64,000 bases of DNA from Brachypodium distachyon. Taxonomy: Eukaryota > Streptophyta > Magnoliopsida > Poales > Poaceae. The position numbers were made by a program, and so were the translations under genes. The first letter of the stretch is position 1, and the number at the start of each line of letters is the position of its first letter. The notes under the pieces are model-generated. The model had not been told where the DNA came from and made no database searches. It was given only the letters and a program-made list of their open reading frames with translations. Where the stretch lies: positions 15,893,501 to 15,957,500 of the forward strand of contig NC_016131.3 in the NCBI RefSeq assembly GCF_000005505.3, in the 5' to 3' direction. Positions 35,397 to 49,385 of this stretch are shown one piece after another.

Positions 35397-36191
35397 TGCC
35401 TTCCCTTCTCCATCCTTTGATGGAATGCTTGGGCGACCATTGACCACCTCAAACAATATGACTAACTTCCTCCTACCAGGAAAGCTAATGTTCCTGCCTC
35501 CATGTACTTTGATGGTCTTGGGACTCTCGACCGTCTCGCTAACCAAGAAGTGTCGCGTCATTTGTATCGGTGCTATGGTTTTCGCAAACCATCAAAGTAT
35601 CAATGAAACGACCAGGCACTGGAAGCCCCTGCGAGGAATCAATTAAAGAACTGCTGGAAGCAGTGTGGCATCATGTAAGCTTGAGAGGTTCTGAAAAGCT
35701 CTGAATCACCATGAGCTCGTGCTTGCTGCGCCCTGTAAAACCATCACTGGATCTTTGTCATCCTACATGTCCTGCAATGCATGCTGTATGAATCCAACTC
35801 TACATTGTTCTTTAGCCTGTCGTTGCTCTTGCCGTCTTGTTGCGACAACTCGTCAAGGTCTCCTGCCTGATACAACTTTGGCACAGAGCACGTTGTTTTT
35901 GGCTCTCTTTTTTCTCCTGGCTTAGAAGCAGCCCAGATTTGGAGTTGCTGCAGTAGCAGCCATGAACTGTACCACATCTTGTTTGCTGCGCCTGTTGGGC
36001 ACAGTGCTAACACTGATGCACTGGACCTGCCTTCAGCTAGACTCCGAAACTGGGCTAAATTCCAGAAAATTGTTTGTTCTTCTTTTTCGCCGGTTACAAG
36101 GAGATGAATACATGTGGATACAGTATATTGATATTCTGGAGTGAATATTCTTTGACCGTATGCAATAATACAATTTAGCGACAAATGTTTT
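35397..36191. other. 3' flank of the methyltransferase gene
   Basis: No supported gene. Short open frames occur on both strands but none shows a domain. Confidence 0.4.
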
Positions 36192-36662
36192 CTAGTCCAG
36201 CGGATCCTTATCTATGTTGATGGGGGGACACAAGAACACTTCTCTGTTCACATGGGGCGAAAATCTTGCTTTGAATTTGCTTATTCTGAAATCTCTCAAA
36301 TCTTGAGGCAGTTTGCTGGTAGAGTACAATAATCTGTCAATGCGCATAAGCAGTCTGGCATTGTTTCCACTGATTTGCTCGTGAGCACAGGTTGGCGATG
36401 GGAGGTTGGATGGAACTGGTCCCATTCCAATCCCATGCAGCAAATGAAAAGCAGATTTTATTGGTGCTCTGAAGCTCAGGAACCCCTCCAACCACGAATC
36501 AGTTGCAACCAACACGATTGAGAGATCCACTTGGATATGTTGTTTAGTGCTATAACTTTGAAATGCTACACGTGCCAAAGCGATATCGGGGTTAGTAATT
36601 AACAAACCATCGGGGTCTCGACAATCTACAGGATCCACATGTCGGTAATCGAATTCACGCAT
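36192..36662 (-). other. 156-codon open frame, possible gene or gene relic
   Basis: I do not recognise the product. The frame has an amino-acid mix that looks protein-like (FDYRHVDPVDCRDPDGLL, SIVLVATDSWLEGFLSFRAP, RLLMRIDRLLYSTSKLPQDL) and is longer than expected in this AT-rich spacer. There is no signal peptide or membrane segment. It may be a fragment of a grass-specific gene family or a chance frame. Confidence 0.25.
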
Positions 36663-39600
36663 ATACCAAGAGTTGCTAATTCACAATCTCGGTGTTGCAA
36701 GCTCATCTCACGTTAGGTTATCAAAATTGGCGCCACAGTTTCGGCGGCGTAAGATGTATTGAATCACCCGTTTTTGGTCCGGCGAATATCAGTGGAACCT
36801 AGTCATGTATAAGTGCGTGTACGCTACTCCAGCTTCATGGTAATGTGATCTAGACCAATGCACCACCAGCTTCACTGAACACGATTATAGATTGCAGGGT
36901 ATCTTGCTCCAGATGAGAAAGGCATCAGGAATTCAGCATTGATTGGTTCCTTTCTATCTTTCTTACTTTCTTTTTTTCTTTCTTTCCTGCAGCGCATCCG
37001 ATGCTTCAGCCCAATAAAAGCTAGTGTGGCATGAATCCATCCATCCATCCAATGATCCAAACACCTGAAAGGAAAGGATCGATGTACAAAAAGAAGAGCA
37101 ATTTACTGGCCATTGAGGATAAAGTAAAAGTGAAAAAGAGGCAGTGATAACTCTTCTTCACCATTGGCAGCATTGCAGCAGCTTCACTTCTTTACTTGCT
37201 TTTTGGCAGGCATTGTCTACATGTGTCATGTGTGTGTGAGAGATTCCTTCTTCATGCATGAACACATAAAAAGAGAGGTTGATTGCCTGCCCAATGATTG
37301 GGTGCATATATAATATATATACATAATCCAGTTTTCCACATGACAGGAGAATTGTTTCCATCCATATATTCCCATTACATTATAGGCAACTGCATGCACA
37401 TGCGTGCCTAACTAGCTGCTTATATAGTAGCAACAAATGTTTGTGTATTGCCATATTGGAACAACAATTCTGTATCTACTATTTGCCTGCAGTGCACAAA
37501 CAGCTCTTGCCTGACCAGCTGCACAAGGAAACCTCTCCAATTTTTTTTGGCCACACAGACAGGCACATAGAATCCTTGGCTGGCAATGCACACAGTTTTT
37601 TTTTAGCATAGTGCACATACACATTTGTTTGGACTACATGTGGCATAAGGAGCAGTAGGAATAGCAGTTTGAGTACCTAATTCAGGATGACCAGACCAGA
37701 GGCACCAACTGATGATAAATACAAGATTTTCTTCTGCCTGCCTGCCTGTCTGCTTGCTTCTTTGGCAATCTGTTAGAAGTGTTGATAACTGATGCTGGTG
37801 GCAACAACATCCCTGTCAGTTACCACCAGCATGGTCCAGCCACAAGGACACCCAAATATTTCTGCAGGTTGCCAACTTGGCCACATCTGGCCCAGGCATG
37901 GCCGTTGGCCGGCGATTGGCCGGGCGCCGCCGGCCGGCCGGCCGGTGTATGACACAGTCTGAGTTAGCCTTACATCAGTCATGAGTAAAGGTTAATTCAG
38001 ATTTCAGAAGCTTGTTTTTCTTTCTTCTGCTTATGCATGGATATGTAGATATAAAATTATATGTGATAAATGTGAGGAATAAGGTGACATGAGAATCTGG
38101 AGAGCATATATGCTTAACACATAGGCTGATGGAGTTGTTGGTTGCATGACATGTCATGGATGAAGCAGCAGCATTGATGATAAAACTGTGACCTCACACT
38201 GCCAACCTGTGGGGGCTCATTGGCAAGTACTACTCCTACTTGATAGCTTGAAAAGCAAATTGACCTCAAGCTTTTGCTGAAGAATCTTAAGCCACATCTA
38301 CTCATATGACCACTATCATCATATATTCAGGTGGTCAAATTCTTGGTGGTTTTCATGCAAGCATGGCAGCCTGTAAAGTGCAAACACCAAGCAGGGTCAG
38401 CGAATTTGTGGCAACTAGTGCTGCTCTTCACCGGAGAGTATCAGGATAGCTAGCTAGAAGGATAAGTCTAATTAAGTTGGAGGATATATACATATATATG
38501 ATCATCAGATAGCTTGATCAAGTCCCCAATGCAAGTTCATGTGAGCTGGTATCTCCAAACTACTAAGTAGTTACAGCTGCATGAACTTGGCAAGCTAATT
38601 AATACTACAAGTAGGTTGTTAATTGGTTAGGTTTGGACTGGGATTCAATACCTAGCCATGCAATGATCAGCCTCCATGTTTAGACAAAGCAATGCCCTGT
38701 GTAGCCATAGAATCCAGTAGCTGTTCAACGCGCTTTTGAATATACGGCAGTGTAATTAATGACATTGGTTAGGTCCAAATTATATGATTAGTCAAACTTC
38801 TCTGTTTTGTTGGACTCGACTCATCAACATTGAACCCATACATAATTGGTCCATGTAATCTTGTTGAAAGTGTAGCTCTGAGAAAGGGATATGATCTGTT
38901 AAAAATGTAGTATTTTTTTTTCAAATACTGCCTGCGATCCACCATTATAGCAAGCTGGCTTTAGTTGGGACTTTGGAGATAAATGTTGCTTCATTTTTGT
39001 AAATAGTATTTTCCATCAAATGGCTCTGTTAAATGCTTATCAGTAGTGATGCTAGAGTGCTAGCTCGATACACCACAACCACTAGGTGAAAAATACCAAA
39101 AGGGCAGAAAATATGACAAAAAGGCAATATGTTTATTCAGTCTTTCCTTAAAAGAGGGGACAATATCCTACTTTCTCTTTTAAGCCGTTCTTTTATCCCC
39201 TTCAAGAACACATAAAGACTATCAACTTTTGTATTTGATGTTTATCTTTTGCACTTACGAAGTTGATACACGGACATACACCATCACACATGCCCACAGC
39301 CACACCAACGAGTGCGACACCTTAACAGTTAACACAAGCCTACAACTGACGGAGGCCGTGAACACCTTTTGAATTGCGTGTTTCTTGAATACCATCCGAT
39401 CCAAATTAATTGTCACAGATTTGTTTAGATAAGTGAAATCGTGCTTTCCTGAAAAAAGAAAGATAAGTGAAATCGTGTCATCACTGTTTCATTGCCCCAA
39501 CAAGAGGTGGCCCTCTTGTATTTAGTGTTCATATGCACCATTTGCGATAAAATTTGTCGAGGTCGGCTTTGAGCCTTCCGTAGTTCCCTCGAAAATTAAA

Positions 39601-41447
39601 AACAGAGAAAGCACCCAACGACGGGACACAAACCATCACAAGATATAACAAAACACCAAAGAACAATGAGTTGGACAAGCAATAGAGGAGCAAACACTGT
39701 GGTTACTCCTCTCCTTCCATAGGTCTTAGAAAACGGTTTTACTGACAGGGACGTGGTTAATTATTTTTCTCCTTCCATGATGTCACATGCTTTGTTTTTT
39801 CCAGTGGCCTGTTTTACCTGGTGTGCATGATGGCACAGATGTGGTTAGTTTAATTACCCGGTGTAATTATTAATTAACATGCTGAGATGTGCAAGTGCAA
39901 CATGTAATTCGCTTCCGGCTGGACTACCCAACCACTAATCCTTTTTGTCCTGCTACCAATTTTTGTAAAAGTAAGTTATCATCCATACAGGTGATGACAC
40001 ATACAGAGATGGTTGCAATCAGAAGGTTATGTAATCCAGAAGGATTTGCATGCATGCATGCTCAAAGCTCAACTGCAAAGAGAGGATTTCTTGCAATGGC
40101 ATGAAAGTACCTTCTTGGGTCCATGTTACCCCCATGTTCCTCCATCTTTATCATATCCTCTCCCCCCCAACCACTCTGTTTTTTCCTTCTTAAGTGGCTT
40201 GCTTCTCTTGCAAGTTCTTCCACTGATCTGCAGAGGAAATCAAATTTGGTGCATGCAGCTAGCAGGGTGGTGTGGCAATCACTGGGATATGCAGGAAATA
40301 TATGACAGGAAAAGATGGAGATGAGAGAGGCATCATGATAAGGTCTCCAAAAGGCTTCAGGAGTTAGCAATATGTTTTCTGGGATAACAAAAACCTGGGA
40401 GCGTGAGTGGAAATGCTCATCTTTTGGGGGCAAGATGATTGATGCATTAGAGTTCTCAAATGACGAGTTCTAGACCAGCATAGGACTTGGAATCAGAGCT
40501 CACACCTGGAGAACCTAACAGTGAGATTATTTTAATCCACAGCTTAAATTAGGCTTACTTGGACCAAGAGTGCAGTAGAACAACCAGCATAATTTTCCCC
40601 ATAATTTTGTGAACATAATTAGCTGCTATATTTGATTTAAGTAGGTCTGTTATTTCATTACTTTGATCTCGTTATTCCTCAGCTGAATTTGTTCCCATTA
40701 TATGTGCCTTTTCCAAATGGGCTCCCAAGTGGACCTCCAGAAAGGGCAGACAAAATGAGGAATCAATTTGCTTAAGCAGATAGTGGGTGGTGAAAGCAAT
40801 GTCATTATCTCCCTTAATTATTCCCCCCTCCCCACTGTCTGTTAAAGACAAGGAGATGGCCCTATTTGTTTGGCTTATTTAGGATTTGGTGAATATGGAG
40901 GCCACAGTGCCCCATGCCATGACTAGGCAACATGAAGAAGCTTTTCACTCAGTTCAGTTACCCATGAAAACTTCCTGGATTCCTTGGGCTTGATCAGAGT
41001 GCACATTAGTACTGTAAACCATAATTATACTGCTTCTGCTTGCTAAGCAGAAGAAAGTTCAGGAGTACTATGTACTAGTATGAGTGTTTCAATAATTAAT
41101 CAGGACTAATGATGTTGGGTGGTGGCCCCAGCCAGAAGCTAAGCAGGTGACAGCCCTAGTCCCAACATGCTTATAATACTGATTCCAACCTTTTCTTTCC
41201 TTCTTATTTTATGTGAGTGCAGCAGAGAGGACAACAGAATTAGACAGTTTCATTGAAGTTGCCTGTTCCTTCTTTTTGTTTGGAGGTGATGTGAAGGTGA
41301 AGCAGCAGCATCAATCATCCCAATGCAATGGCAGCACACTTGTAGGGCGGTTTGTATCTGCAAATCTGTAGTCTGTACAAACAAAAGAATTATTCTGTGG
41401 ATTTTCTGCCCCTCTTCTAGAAAACAGTAGGAATCTTTAAAAAAATG

Positions 41448-41564
41448 TACTTCCTCTGATTTTAAATTCTTGACTCAAATTTGTCCAAATATGGATGTAT
41501 CTATTCTTAAAATGCGTCTAGATACATGTAATATTTCGACAACAATTTAGGATCGGAGGCAGTA
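41448..41564. mobile_element. Degenerate Stowaway MITE
   Basis: Ends are cttcctctgattttaaattc and aatttaggatcggaggcag with TA at each side. The inner part carries the usual aaatatggatgtatct and gcgtctagatacatgtaata blocks. Confidence 0.7.
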
Positions 41565-42608
41565 CTAGCTAATATTAGGTGAGGCGCGAGACTTATTTTG
41601 ATCTAGAGAATGCATGGTGAGAATTCAGCTCACTGTATTTTTAAGCTCATGGAAAATTTGCCTGCCTTTCCCTCCAGAAGAAATGGTTGATTAAAGACAT
41701 CTGACCATTGGAACCTACCCTTTCTTACAGAAAACTGCTGTAGGGGTTGCTTCCTACGGGGTGTCTCATCAGATACGAATAATTTCTTACCCATCTTAAT
41801 CTCAGTTCCTAATCAGAAAGTTCTAAAGAAGATTCCTCTAATCCATAGAAACTTGACATTTCCGGTTCCACCGTAAGGTTGTAAGACCTTGACCAACAAG
41901 TCATATCAAACTTTCTATTCGAATCGGACACGCTTTTCTCCTCTGGTATTCCTGAGATCATGTTTGGAACACAACAATTTGAATTGAATTTTGCAGTAAT
42001 CGGTTCTTTCTCCATAAGAACCGAGAAAAAAAATCCCAGCGTTCCAAACAGTAGCTGTAATGTTTTAAAACCGCTCGAGACGAAGGATTCACGAATTTGA
42101 CACACACATGATGCCACACAGTAAGCTAAAGTCTAGGTCTTGGTAAAGATGCATCACTGAAAGTGACATGCCTATAAACTTATAGCTGAACCACTCATGC
42201 TTCAGCCTAATTCCTGCCACGTATACAATTTATTTATATCTACAAAAAAATGTAAAAAATCGATAAATTTTCCATGTAAATCATGAAAATAATATACATT
42301 CTCGGTTGGAAATTATGGTCTGATAAATTACAGGGAGCCGGTGACAAGGAAACCAGCAAGCAGGTTCAGATCTAAAGAGCAAAGGCAGAGCCAATCAAGA
42401 GCTAAGAATCGAAAGTCAATATGCTTAGGTAAGGCGATGAATCGGAGCAGAGGAACAGGAAGGGGATGGAGAGTACCAAGCAAGCAGCATTAATCCCTCC
42501 ATTACTCCCTAGCTTACTTGGTCCTTCTGATTGGAGAGAAGGATGACTTCAGAGTGAGACAGACATGAGATTTCTTTTTAGTATAAGTTATAAAATTAAA
42601 TAAGCAGT

Positions 42609-42668
42609 AGTGGTACAGATGGTTGAATCACGGCTCCTATTGTGAGTTTGAAGTTTGAATCCTTGTAT
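42609..42668 (+). mobile_element. Possible tRNA-like SINE head
   Basis: The sequence has a box A-like tggtacagatggttga and a box B-like gtttgaatcc at tRNA-like spacing, but no acceptor stem and no SINE body that I can define. Confidence 0.25.
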
Positions 42669-43247
42669 TTCAAGAATCAGGATGGTTGCATTCTACCAGG
42701 ATACATCCCTCCAGGTCCAAAGAAGTTCCAACCAGATAGACAATGCAGTAAGTTAAGTTGTACAATATGTAGCATGCATGTATGGCAGTTTGGTCTAAGT
42801 ACATTTGTTCTTTTGCCCTGGTGACCAACAAACAAGTAGATGGCAACAGAAACAGGAGGAAAAGAAAAATGGCACCAATGCTGTGCCACCTTCTCCAACT
42901 CCAAGGTCCCCATTGCCCTCACCAATGCACACACACAGAGCACATAGACGCAGGGCTAGAAAAAGAAAAGAAAAAAAAGGCATAGGACCAGAAAGAGGGA
43001 AAACAAAAGAAGAAGTTGAAGAAGAAAAAGGAAAAGAGCTTCTCCAAAAGAAAGCAACAAGGCACAGGCAGGGCTCCCCTCTCCTCTCCCCTTTTCTCCC
43101 CTCCCAATTCAACACAAGATTCACTCACACCAGCTGTGTTTGTTTCTTTCCTTTTTTCAGTGCCCCCATTTCCTTTGCTCTGATCCAAGCCTTTCACTCA
43201 AAGCTTCCAGCTTTCCCAATTGTTTGGTCACTTCAAGAATCGGGAAT

Positions 43248-43280
43248 ATGTTCTTGCTGCTGCTCTTGGGCGCGCTCTGA
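43248..43280 (+). promoter_or_regulatory. Possible short upstream ORF before the kinase
   Basis: ATG to TGA encoding MFLLLLLGAL, 344 bp before the kinase ATG's preceding base. A second short frame, MISRPL, lies at 43494..43514. Both would repress translation only if the mRNA leader extends this far, which the sequence does not prove. Confidence 0.35.
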
Positions 43281-43623
43281 TCCAGCAATCCATCCAAGGA
43301 GCCAGCCAGGGCCCTCTCTCTTTCTTTCTCTGGCATTTTGCTGCGGCTGGGTTCTCACCAAGAAAAGGATTTCGGCCTGATTTTCTCTCTTCTTTGGGAT
43401 CCAAATTTTGGGCAAGTTCGTCGTCGGCGCTTGTTTTTTCCTTTCCTATCCGAGACTTGAATTTGGAAGCCGTGGCGGTCCCGTGAATTCGGGATGATTT
43501 CTCGGCCTCTTTGACCCGCCTTTCGTGTCGTTTTGGGGGATAATTCTGTCCCAATTTTGCCAAATTTGCTTCGATTCGGGGTCGTTGAGCTCGAGCGCCC
43601 CTGTTCTTGATCCCCTCCGCTCC

Positions 43624-46600
43624 ATGGGTCTCTGCCATGGAAAACCCAAGCAAATCCCGGAGTCCGAGGCGGAGGAGGAGCCCCACGTAGCCTCCGGCGG
43701 CGCCGACGCCGTCGACGGTGCCGGGAACGGCGCTGCTTCGCCGGCGCCGGCGGCCGCGGCGGCGAAGCCCGGCACGCCGAAGCAGCCCAAGTTCCCGTTC
43801 TACCTGCCGAGCCCGCTCCCGGCGTCGAGCTACAAGAGCTCGCCCGCGAACTCGAGCGTGGCGTCGACGCCTGCGCGCGGCGGGTTCAAGCGGCCGTTCC
43901 CGCCGCCGTCGCCGGCGAAGCACATCCGCGCGCTCCTGGCGCGGCGGCACGGCTCCGTGAAGCCCAACGAGGCGTCCATCCCCGAGGGCGGCGAGCCGGA
44001 GCTGGGCCTGGACAAGAGCTTCGGCTTCTCGAAGCACTTCTTCGTCAAGTACGAGCTCGGCGAGGAGGTCGGCCGCGGCCACTTCGGCTACACCTGCGCC
44101 GCCAAGGCCAAGAAGGGCGAGCACAAGGGCCAGGACGTCGCCGTCAAGGTCATCCCCAAGGCCAAGGTCCGACACTCACTCTCCAATCTCCATTGCCATG
44201 CCCGGTTCTCAACTTGCTTGCTGTTCAGCTTCTTCTCCTCTATGTTCGGTTGCATTCAGAACGATTTTCGATCTGCTCATTTTTACCAGTTCATTGTTCA
44301 TGTGTGATTGGATAGCAGCATCACCAAATGAGGCTCTGTCTGCTCATTTTTGTCGTAAGATCCAGTTTTTGCCATGTCAGATTCATCTCGGAGTTCTCTC
44401 TCTACATGTTGATTAAGACTTGCATTTCTGTTCTGCAATTTATTTTGTTGGCTCGTGCTGCGTATGTGCTAGTCCTATCCACTGTTCGGTGGAACGTCGC
44501 TTGATTCAGGTCAGGCAAGCTACAATTTGGCGAAAAGCGACTCCGTTTTCCTTTCAGCTCCCGGGTTGCTCGTGCTTGCTGGTGGGAGGGACGGTGACCT
44601 CAGCCTCGCCGGTACGGCAAAGCTCGCCGCCACGCCCCGCGGGCATTCATGGCGATGGAGCCTGGAGGAGAAGAGCTCACCCATCGTGACGTGGACATTC
44701 CCTCTGCGTTGATTTGTTTCATGTCATGCTCATGGCGGTGGCGACGGTCGCCAAGCTCTCAAAGTCACTGTCTTCTTCTTCTTCTTCTTTCCTCATGCTC
44801 CATGGCATGCTCATGGCAGCACATGTTTCCTCTTTATCTCGGCTAGATCTGCAGGTCAAAAGTGAGCTGATTCGCTGAAGCCACAGCTTGATACTTGAAT
44901 TCTGTTGAAGAGGTTGCTCATTATGCGCCACCCTGCAATTGTATGAGGGGACATTTAATTTAGACCCTGTAGAGCTCAGCCAGCCCAGTGCTTTTATGAG
45001 CAAAGCTGGCAATCCTCCTGTTGTACTACATGCAAGGCCACAGCTGCTCACATTCCATGTGCTTGTGCTCGTCCTCTTCTGCCACTAGTGGCATGTCAGC
45101 AATGTTGGTTTTCTTGATCCCTTCTTGCTAGAAAAAAGATGAGATCAATTGCATTGATATGGAAGGCAAGTGTAGGTCGGTTGATTGGTCACCGATAAGA
45201 ACGCGTTTTTCTTTTGGATTCTAACTCTAGTTTCCGATATGTTTTATTTCGTCTTGTGCTGTTACTTAGTGTCCTGCAGGCTTTGATGCCAGCAACAGGC
45301 ATTTTATTTCTTGGTGCCTATAATTGATCACTTATTGCTTGTCTAGTGCACTGCTCTAAACATTAAGCTGAACAGTAGCTGGTTGTTGGATAGGCCACAT
45401 AGGTATCATAATTTGTTATCGAGATCTACATATGTTGCCCATTACATGATAAGTGAATGTTGGACGGGGCAGCTATTTTTGTCTGACTTTGTGCTGTCAT
45501 TGTTTTAATTGCATGCTTTGAGCACTGAGCAGTAATATGCTCAGTTAATTGTATAGACCTTGTTTGTTATGTCTCTATTCCCATGTATGCCATACATGTT
45601 CTGCTTATTCTGACTGTCAGTTACTTATTTGCTGTTTACCGCAAAACCTACAAATCCATATTTAAGTTCAAGCTGTTTTCTAGTCTCACCAAATGACATA
45701 TGTGGGCAGATGACAACTGCTATAGCCATTGAAGATGTCAGAAGAGAAGTGAGGATATTGAGTTCTCTGACAGGCCACAGCAACCTAGTACAGTTCTATG
45801 ATGCTTTTGAAGATGAAGATAATGTGTATATAGTTATGGAGTAAGTGTGCACTTATTTCATACAGTACATTTTCTAAGCTCTGTCTTCATAGTTGTTGCT
45901 TGTTGCAATCCATGAGATTGAGATTCTTGCTCTTGTATACATTTGAAGGTTTAGAAACCATAATTTTTCTAAACTATAATCAATTGTTTACTATTTAAGA
46001 ATTTACCGTACACATAAATGTATTGCTTACTGCAACTTTCATCACATATGTTTAGCTTATCGTAATTGTTTCTTTTCAGGTTGTGTAAAGGAGGTGAGCT
46101 ACTTGATAAGATATTGGCGAGGTACTTATTTGTAGAGCCACCCTCATTGTTTGGAAATTGGAAAATTCTTATGGTTAAATCTGCTTGGGTTCTAACCATA
46201 ACTGATTTCTTGGTTTGCAGAGGTGGAAAGTATTCTGAAGAAGATGCAAAGGTTGTTATGCTGCAAATTTTGAGTGTTGTATCATTTTGCCATCTTCAAG
46301 GTGTTGTTCATCGGGATCTGAAACCAGAGGTAGGTCGGGTGTCACACAATTAGCAGCTAATACCAGTATATGGTTACTATTGTATATCAATGTGATTTTA
46401 TTAGTACATCAAAGCCTCACTCTGAAACAATGCATTCACAACCTACCACATTTCTCTTCGTTTGTTGTTTCTGTATATTTTGTGGATTTTTGTCCAATAC
46501 ACTATTGTTCAGTCAGCATGCAATACATATCTTTTGCAGTAACTATATGTACTCTTTTTTGACATACCTATACTTGTATTTCCTTTTTCCAGAATTTCCT

Positions 46601-48148
46601 ATTCTCATCAAAGGATGAAAACTCTGCCTTGAAGGTCATAGACTTTGGCTTGTCTGACTTTGTAAAGCCAGGTTAGTCTTACAGAGTTCCATTCAGGTCT
46701 AAGTTTAATATCTTGTTCATGCTATATTAAATGCAACTGTATTGAGATGCTACACCATTGTTACATCTGCAGACGAGAGACTTAATGACATCGTTGGAAG
46801 CGCATATTATGTTGCTCCTGAGGTTCTTCATCGATCTTATGGCACGGAAGGAGATATGTGGAGCATTGGAGTAATTGCCTACATTTTACTTTGTGGGAGC
46901 CGACCTTTCTGGGCACGGACTGAATCAGGAATATTCCGAGCTGTCCTGAAGGCAGATCCAAGTTTCGACGAGCCCCCATGGCCTACCATGTCTGCTGAAG
47001 CCAAAGACTTTGTGAAAAGGCTGCTTAATAAGGATTACCGCAAGAGGATGACTGCTGCACAAGCTCTCAGTAAGAACTAGATTTGTTTGGCAGTGTTGTA
47101 CAGTACTATCCTCCTAAGGAAGACTATCCTTCTGCAGAGTGATGCTTAACTGTTTGCTTGCACAATGATATCTGCAGGTCATCCATGGATCCGTAATGCT
47201 CAACAAGTGAAGATTCCTTTAGATATGATAATCTACAAGCTTATGAGAGCTTATATCAGTTCATCTTCATTGCGGAAGTCTGCTTTGAGGGTATGCATTA
47301 TGCACTAGACTTATAAGCTCATATATTTCGTACAATTAAGCAGGTTTATACCATTAATCCATTATGCCGTGATTTTAATTGTATTGCCATTGAGCCATTT
47401 TGAAGGAATGTTCATATATTTCGCAGGCCCTAGCTAAGACACTGACAGCAAACCAACTCTTCTATCTAAAGGAGCAGTTTGAATTGTTGGGGCCAAACAA
47501 GAACGGCTATATCTCCTTGCAGAATCTGAAATCGGTTAGTAATCCTATCTTGGTCATTTAATCTAATTTATAGCATGCAGTTGCTGAAAAGGTAAATGGA
47601 ACTTGCAGGCCTTGGTAAAGAACTCTACGGATGCAATGAAGGATTCTAGGGTTATCGACTTTGTTAACACGGTAAGCCTCTCCCGCATAATCTTTGATTG
47701 TATGATGTATTGGACTGAGTCACTGAGACAACCACTTACCTATCAAAATCACGATGTACCAGGTATGCACTCTTCAATACAGAAAACTGGATTTTGAAGA
47801 GTTTGCTGCCTCCGCCATCAGCGTTTATCAGATGGAAGCTCTAGAAACATGGGAACAGCATGCGCGCCGTGCATATGAATTATTCGATAAGGAGGGCAAC
47901 CGGCCTATCGTAATTGAAGAGCTTGCATCGGTACGAATAGCTGCTGTGCTTTGAATGGTTTACCCATGATCACTTAAACATTTGCTAATCGCGTGTCTTT
48001 CATTTGTCAGGAACTCGGCCTTGGTCCATCAGTCCCCCTCCATGTTGTTCTCCAAGACTGGATCAGGCACGCTGACGGGAAGCTCAGTTTTCTCGGATTC
48101 ATCAAACTTTTGCATGGAGTTTCTTCCCGATCGATCCCGAAAGCCTAA
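43624..48148 (+). CDS. CDPK-related protein kinase (CRK)
   Basis: Eleven exons are inferred: 43624..44166, 45710..45840, 46080..46121, 46221..46329, 46593..46671, 46773..47069, 47178..47290, 47427..47534, 47609..47671, 47763..47930 and 48011..48148, giving 596 residues. The N-terminus MGLCHGKP suits myristoylation at Gly2 and palmitoylation at Cys4, so membrane attachment is likely. A Pro/Ala-rich linker precedes the kinase domain, which has GRGHFG (150-155), VAVK (Lys175), [26 protein letters not shown] and [15 protein letters not shown]. It phosphorylates Ser/Thr. The C-terminal part holds a junction domain and degenerate EF-hands ([33 protein letters not shown]), which is why CRKs are usually Ca2+-independent, with calmodulin as a possible regulator. 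All junctions are GT-AG. Confidence 0.95.
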
Positions 48149-49312
48149 GATGAAAATCATTCTTGCATCAACCAAGGAGATAATTGGTGGCTAAGCCACC
48201 ACAAATCTCTTTCTGGGGTTTGTGTGTTTGACTGTTTGAGATGGCTGGAGGATGCCGAAAAATCGAAGAGTAGTCAACAATGTTGTGTAAGAGGTAAAAA
48301 AAAAAAGTTGTTGCTTATGCCTGCTAGCTACTACTACTGCTACTTGTACCACCCCTCCCCTTGCCACGTGGATTGACGATGTTGTACTGAAGAAGCTGTG
48401 TAGTCGAATGAATGTACAGATCAGGATAGGAAAGAAGAATATGAATTGAAAAAGGGCTGTGAAAGGCTTGAGACTGCTGTTTGTCAATGTCCTTCGTTGT
48501 CTCAAATAAGGTGTTTCGTTGTTTCTTCAACTCTTTATTCATTTTCTGTTTTCATTAAACTCTCTGCGGCATACATAGAAATAATTATACTATGTGACTA
48601 GCCAAGTGACCTGCACAATTGCATGGCGAGGCACCTCGAAAGTTACGCAGCACTGGTGCTTATGATTTAAGATTACATAAAGTATTTGGAAAAAGGACGA
48701 AGCATCAACTATAAAATCAGGATGTGTTTCTTATGCAATTTTTTATGGTTCTTTTGCACATCTGATTAAATGTAAAATGTATGAAATTTGTGTATCTGAT
48801 TAACAAGTACAGGTCCAGTGTTCAAATGAAGTCTGCACTTCTACCTGCTTTCTTTTTTCATTCAGTAACTGTCACAGCTCACAAGGCTCCTCGAAGAACA
48901 CCTAGTAGTAAATTATATTATTGGCTAATCGTTCTAGACTACAGAGATATGAACATAAAGGTTATAATAAAGAAGGTAAAGGAAATATAGAGAAAGGGGT
49001 TGCCTCAAAAGACAAGCAAAGATTAAGAGGCATCAAAGGTTGCAACGAGACAGAAGAGAAGGGCTCAGAATGCCAGGAGTCCTCATGTGCTTTTGTAAGT
49101 GCAGACCGAAAGTTTTCTTGAAAGACTTGAGAAGTGTAGTGCAAAAGTTCAAATCATGGCCAATGATGGAGACTTTCATCCTTTTTTCTTGCCGATTTGT
49201 GTTGTATTCAGTGTGAAAATTTGAACAACCAGGAAAGTATCAACAGCTTTGACACGTCACTGGCACTTAAAAAGGTTGGATTGGGAAGTAAAAAAGCTGC
49301 GAGCGTAATTTA
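48149..49312. other. Spacer between the kinase and tRNA-Ala
   Basis: 3' UTR of the kinase followed by AT-rich sequence. No gene is supported. Confidence 0.45.
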
Positions 49313-49385
49313 TGGAGATGCGGGGTATCGATCCCCGTGCCTCTCGCATGCTAAGCGAGCGCTCTACCATCTGAGCTACATCCCC
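49313..49385 (-). tRNA. tRNA-Ala, anticodon AGC
   Basis: A 73-nt intronless cloverleaf on the - strand. The acceptor arm is ggggatg paired with catctcc, the D-loop is agctcagatggtagagc, the anticodon stem-loop is cgcttagcatgcg with AGC, and the T arm is cgggg-atcgata-ccccg. Box A (tagctcagatgg) and box B (ggatcgatacc) are intact. It decodes GCU and, after A34-to-inosine editing, other Ala codons. CCA is not encoded, as normal for nuclear tRNAs. Confidence 0.95.

Larger units (their letters stand above)
36663..43247. other. Long non-coding spacer upstream of the CDPK-related kinase
   Basis: About 6.6 kb with no supported gene. It contains a Stowaway-like MITE, scattered microsatellite-like stretches and a CCGGCCGG-rich patch near 37925. 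The last ~400 bp is purine-rich and may be transcribed as kinase 5' UTR. No tRNA or known microRNA was recognised by eye. Confidence 0.45.

Noticed and set aside
41870..41910. ttgtaagaccttgacc resembling a TAS3 tasiR-ARF
   Set aside because: The order and flanks do not match a tasiR-ARF, and no pair of miR390 sites is seen around it.
44170..45700. Several open frames in the first kinase intron
   Set aside because: They lack domains, and the flanking splice sites and frame fully explain the interval as an intron.
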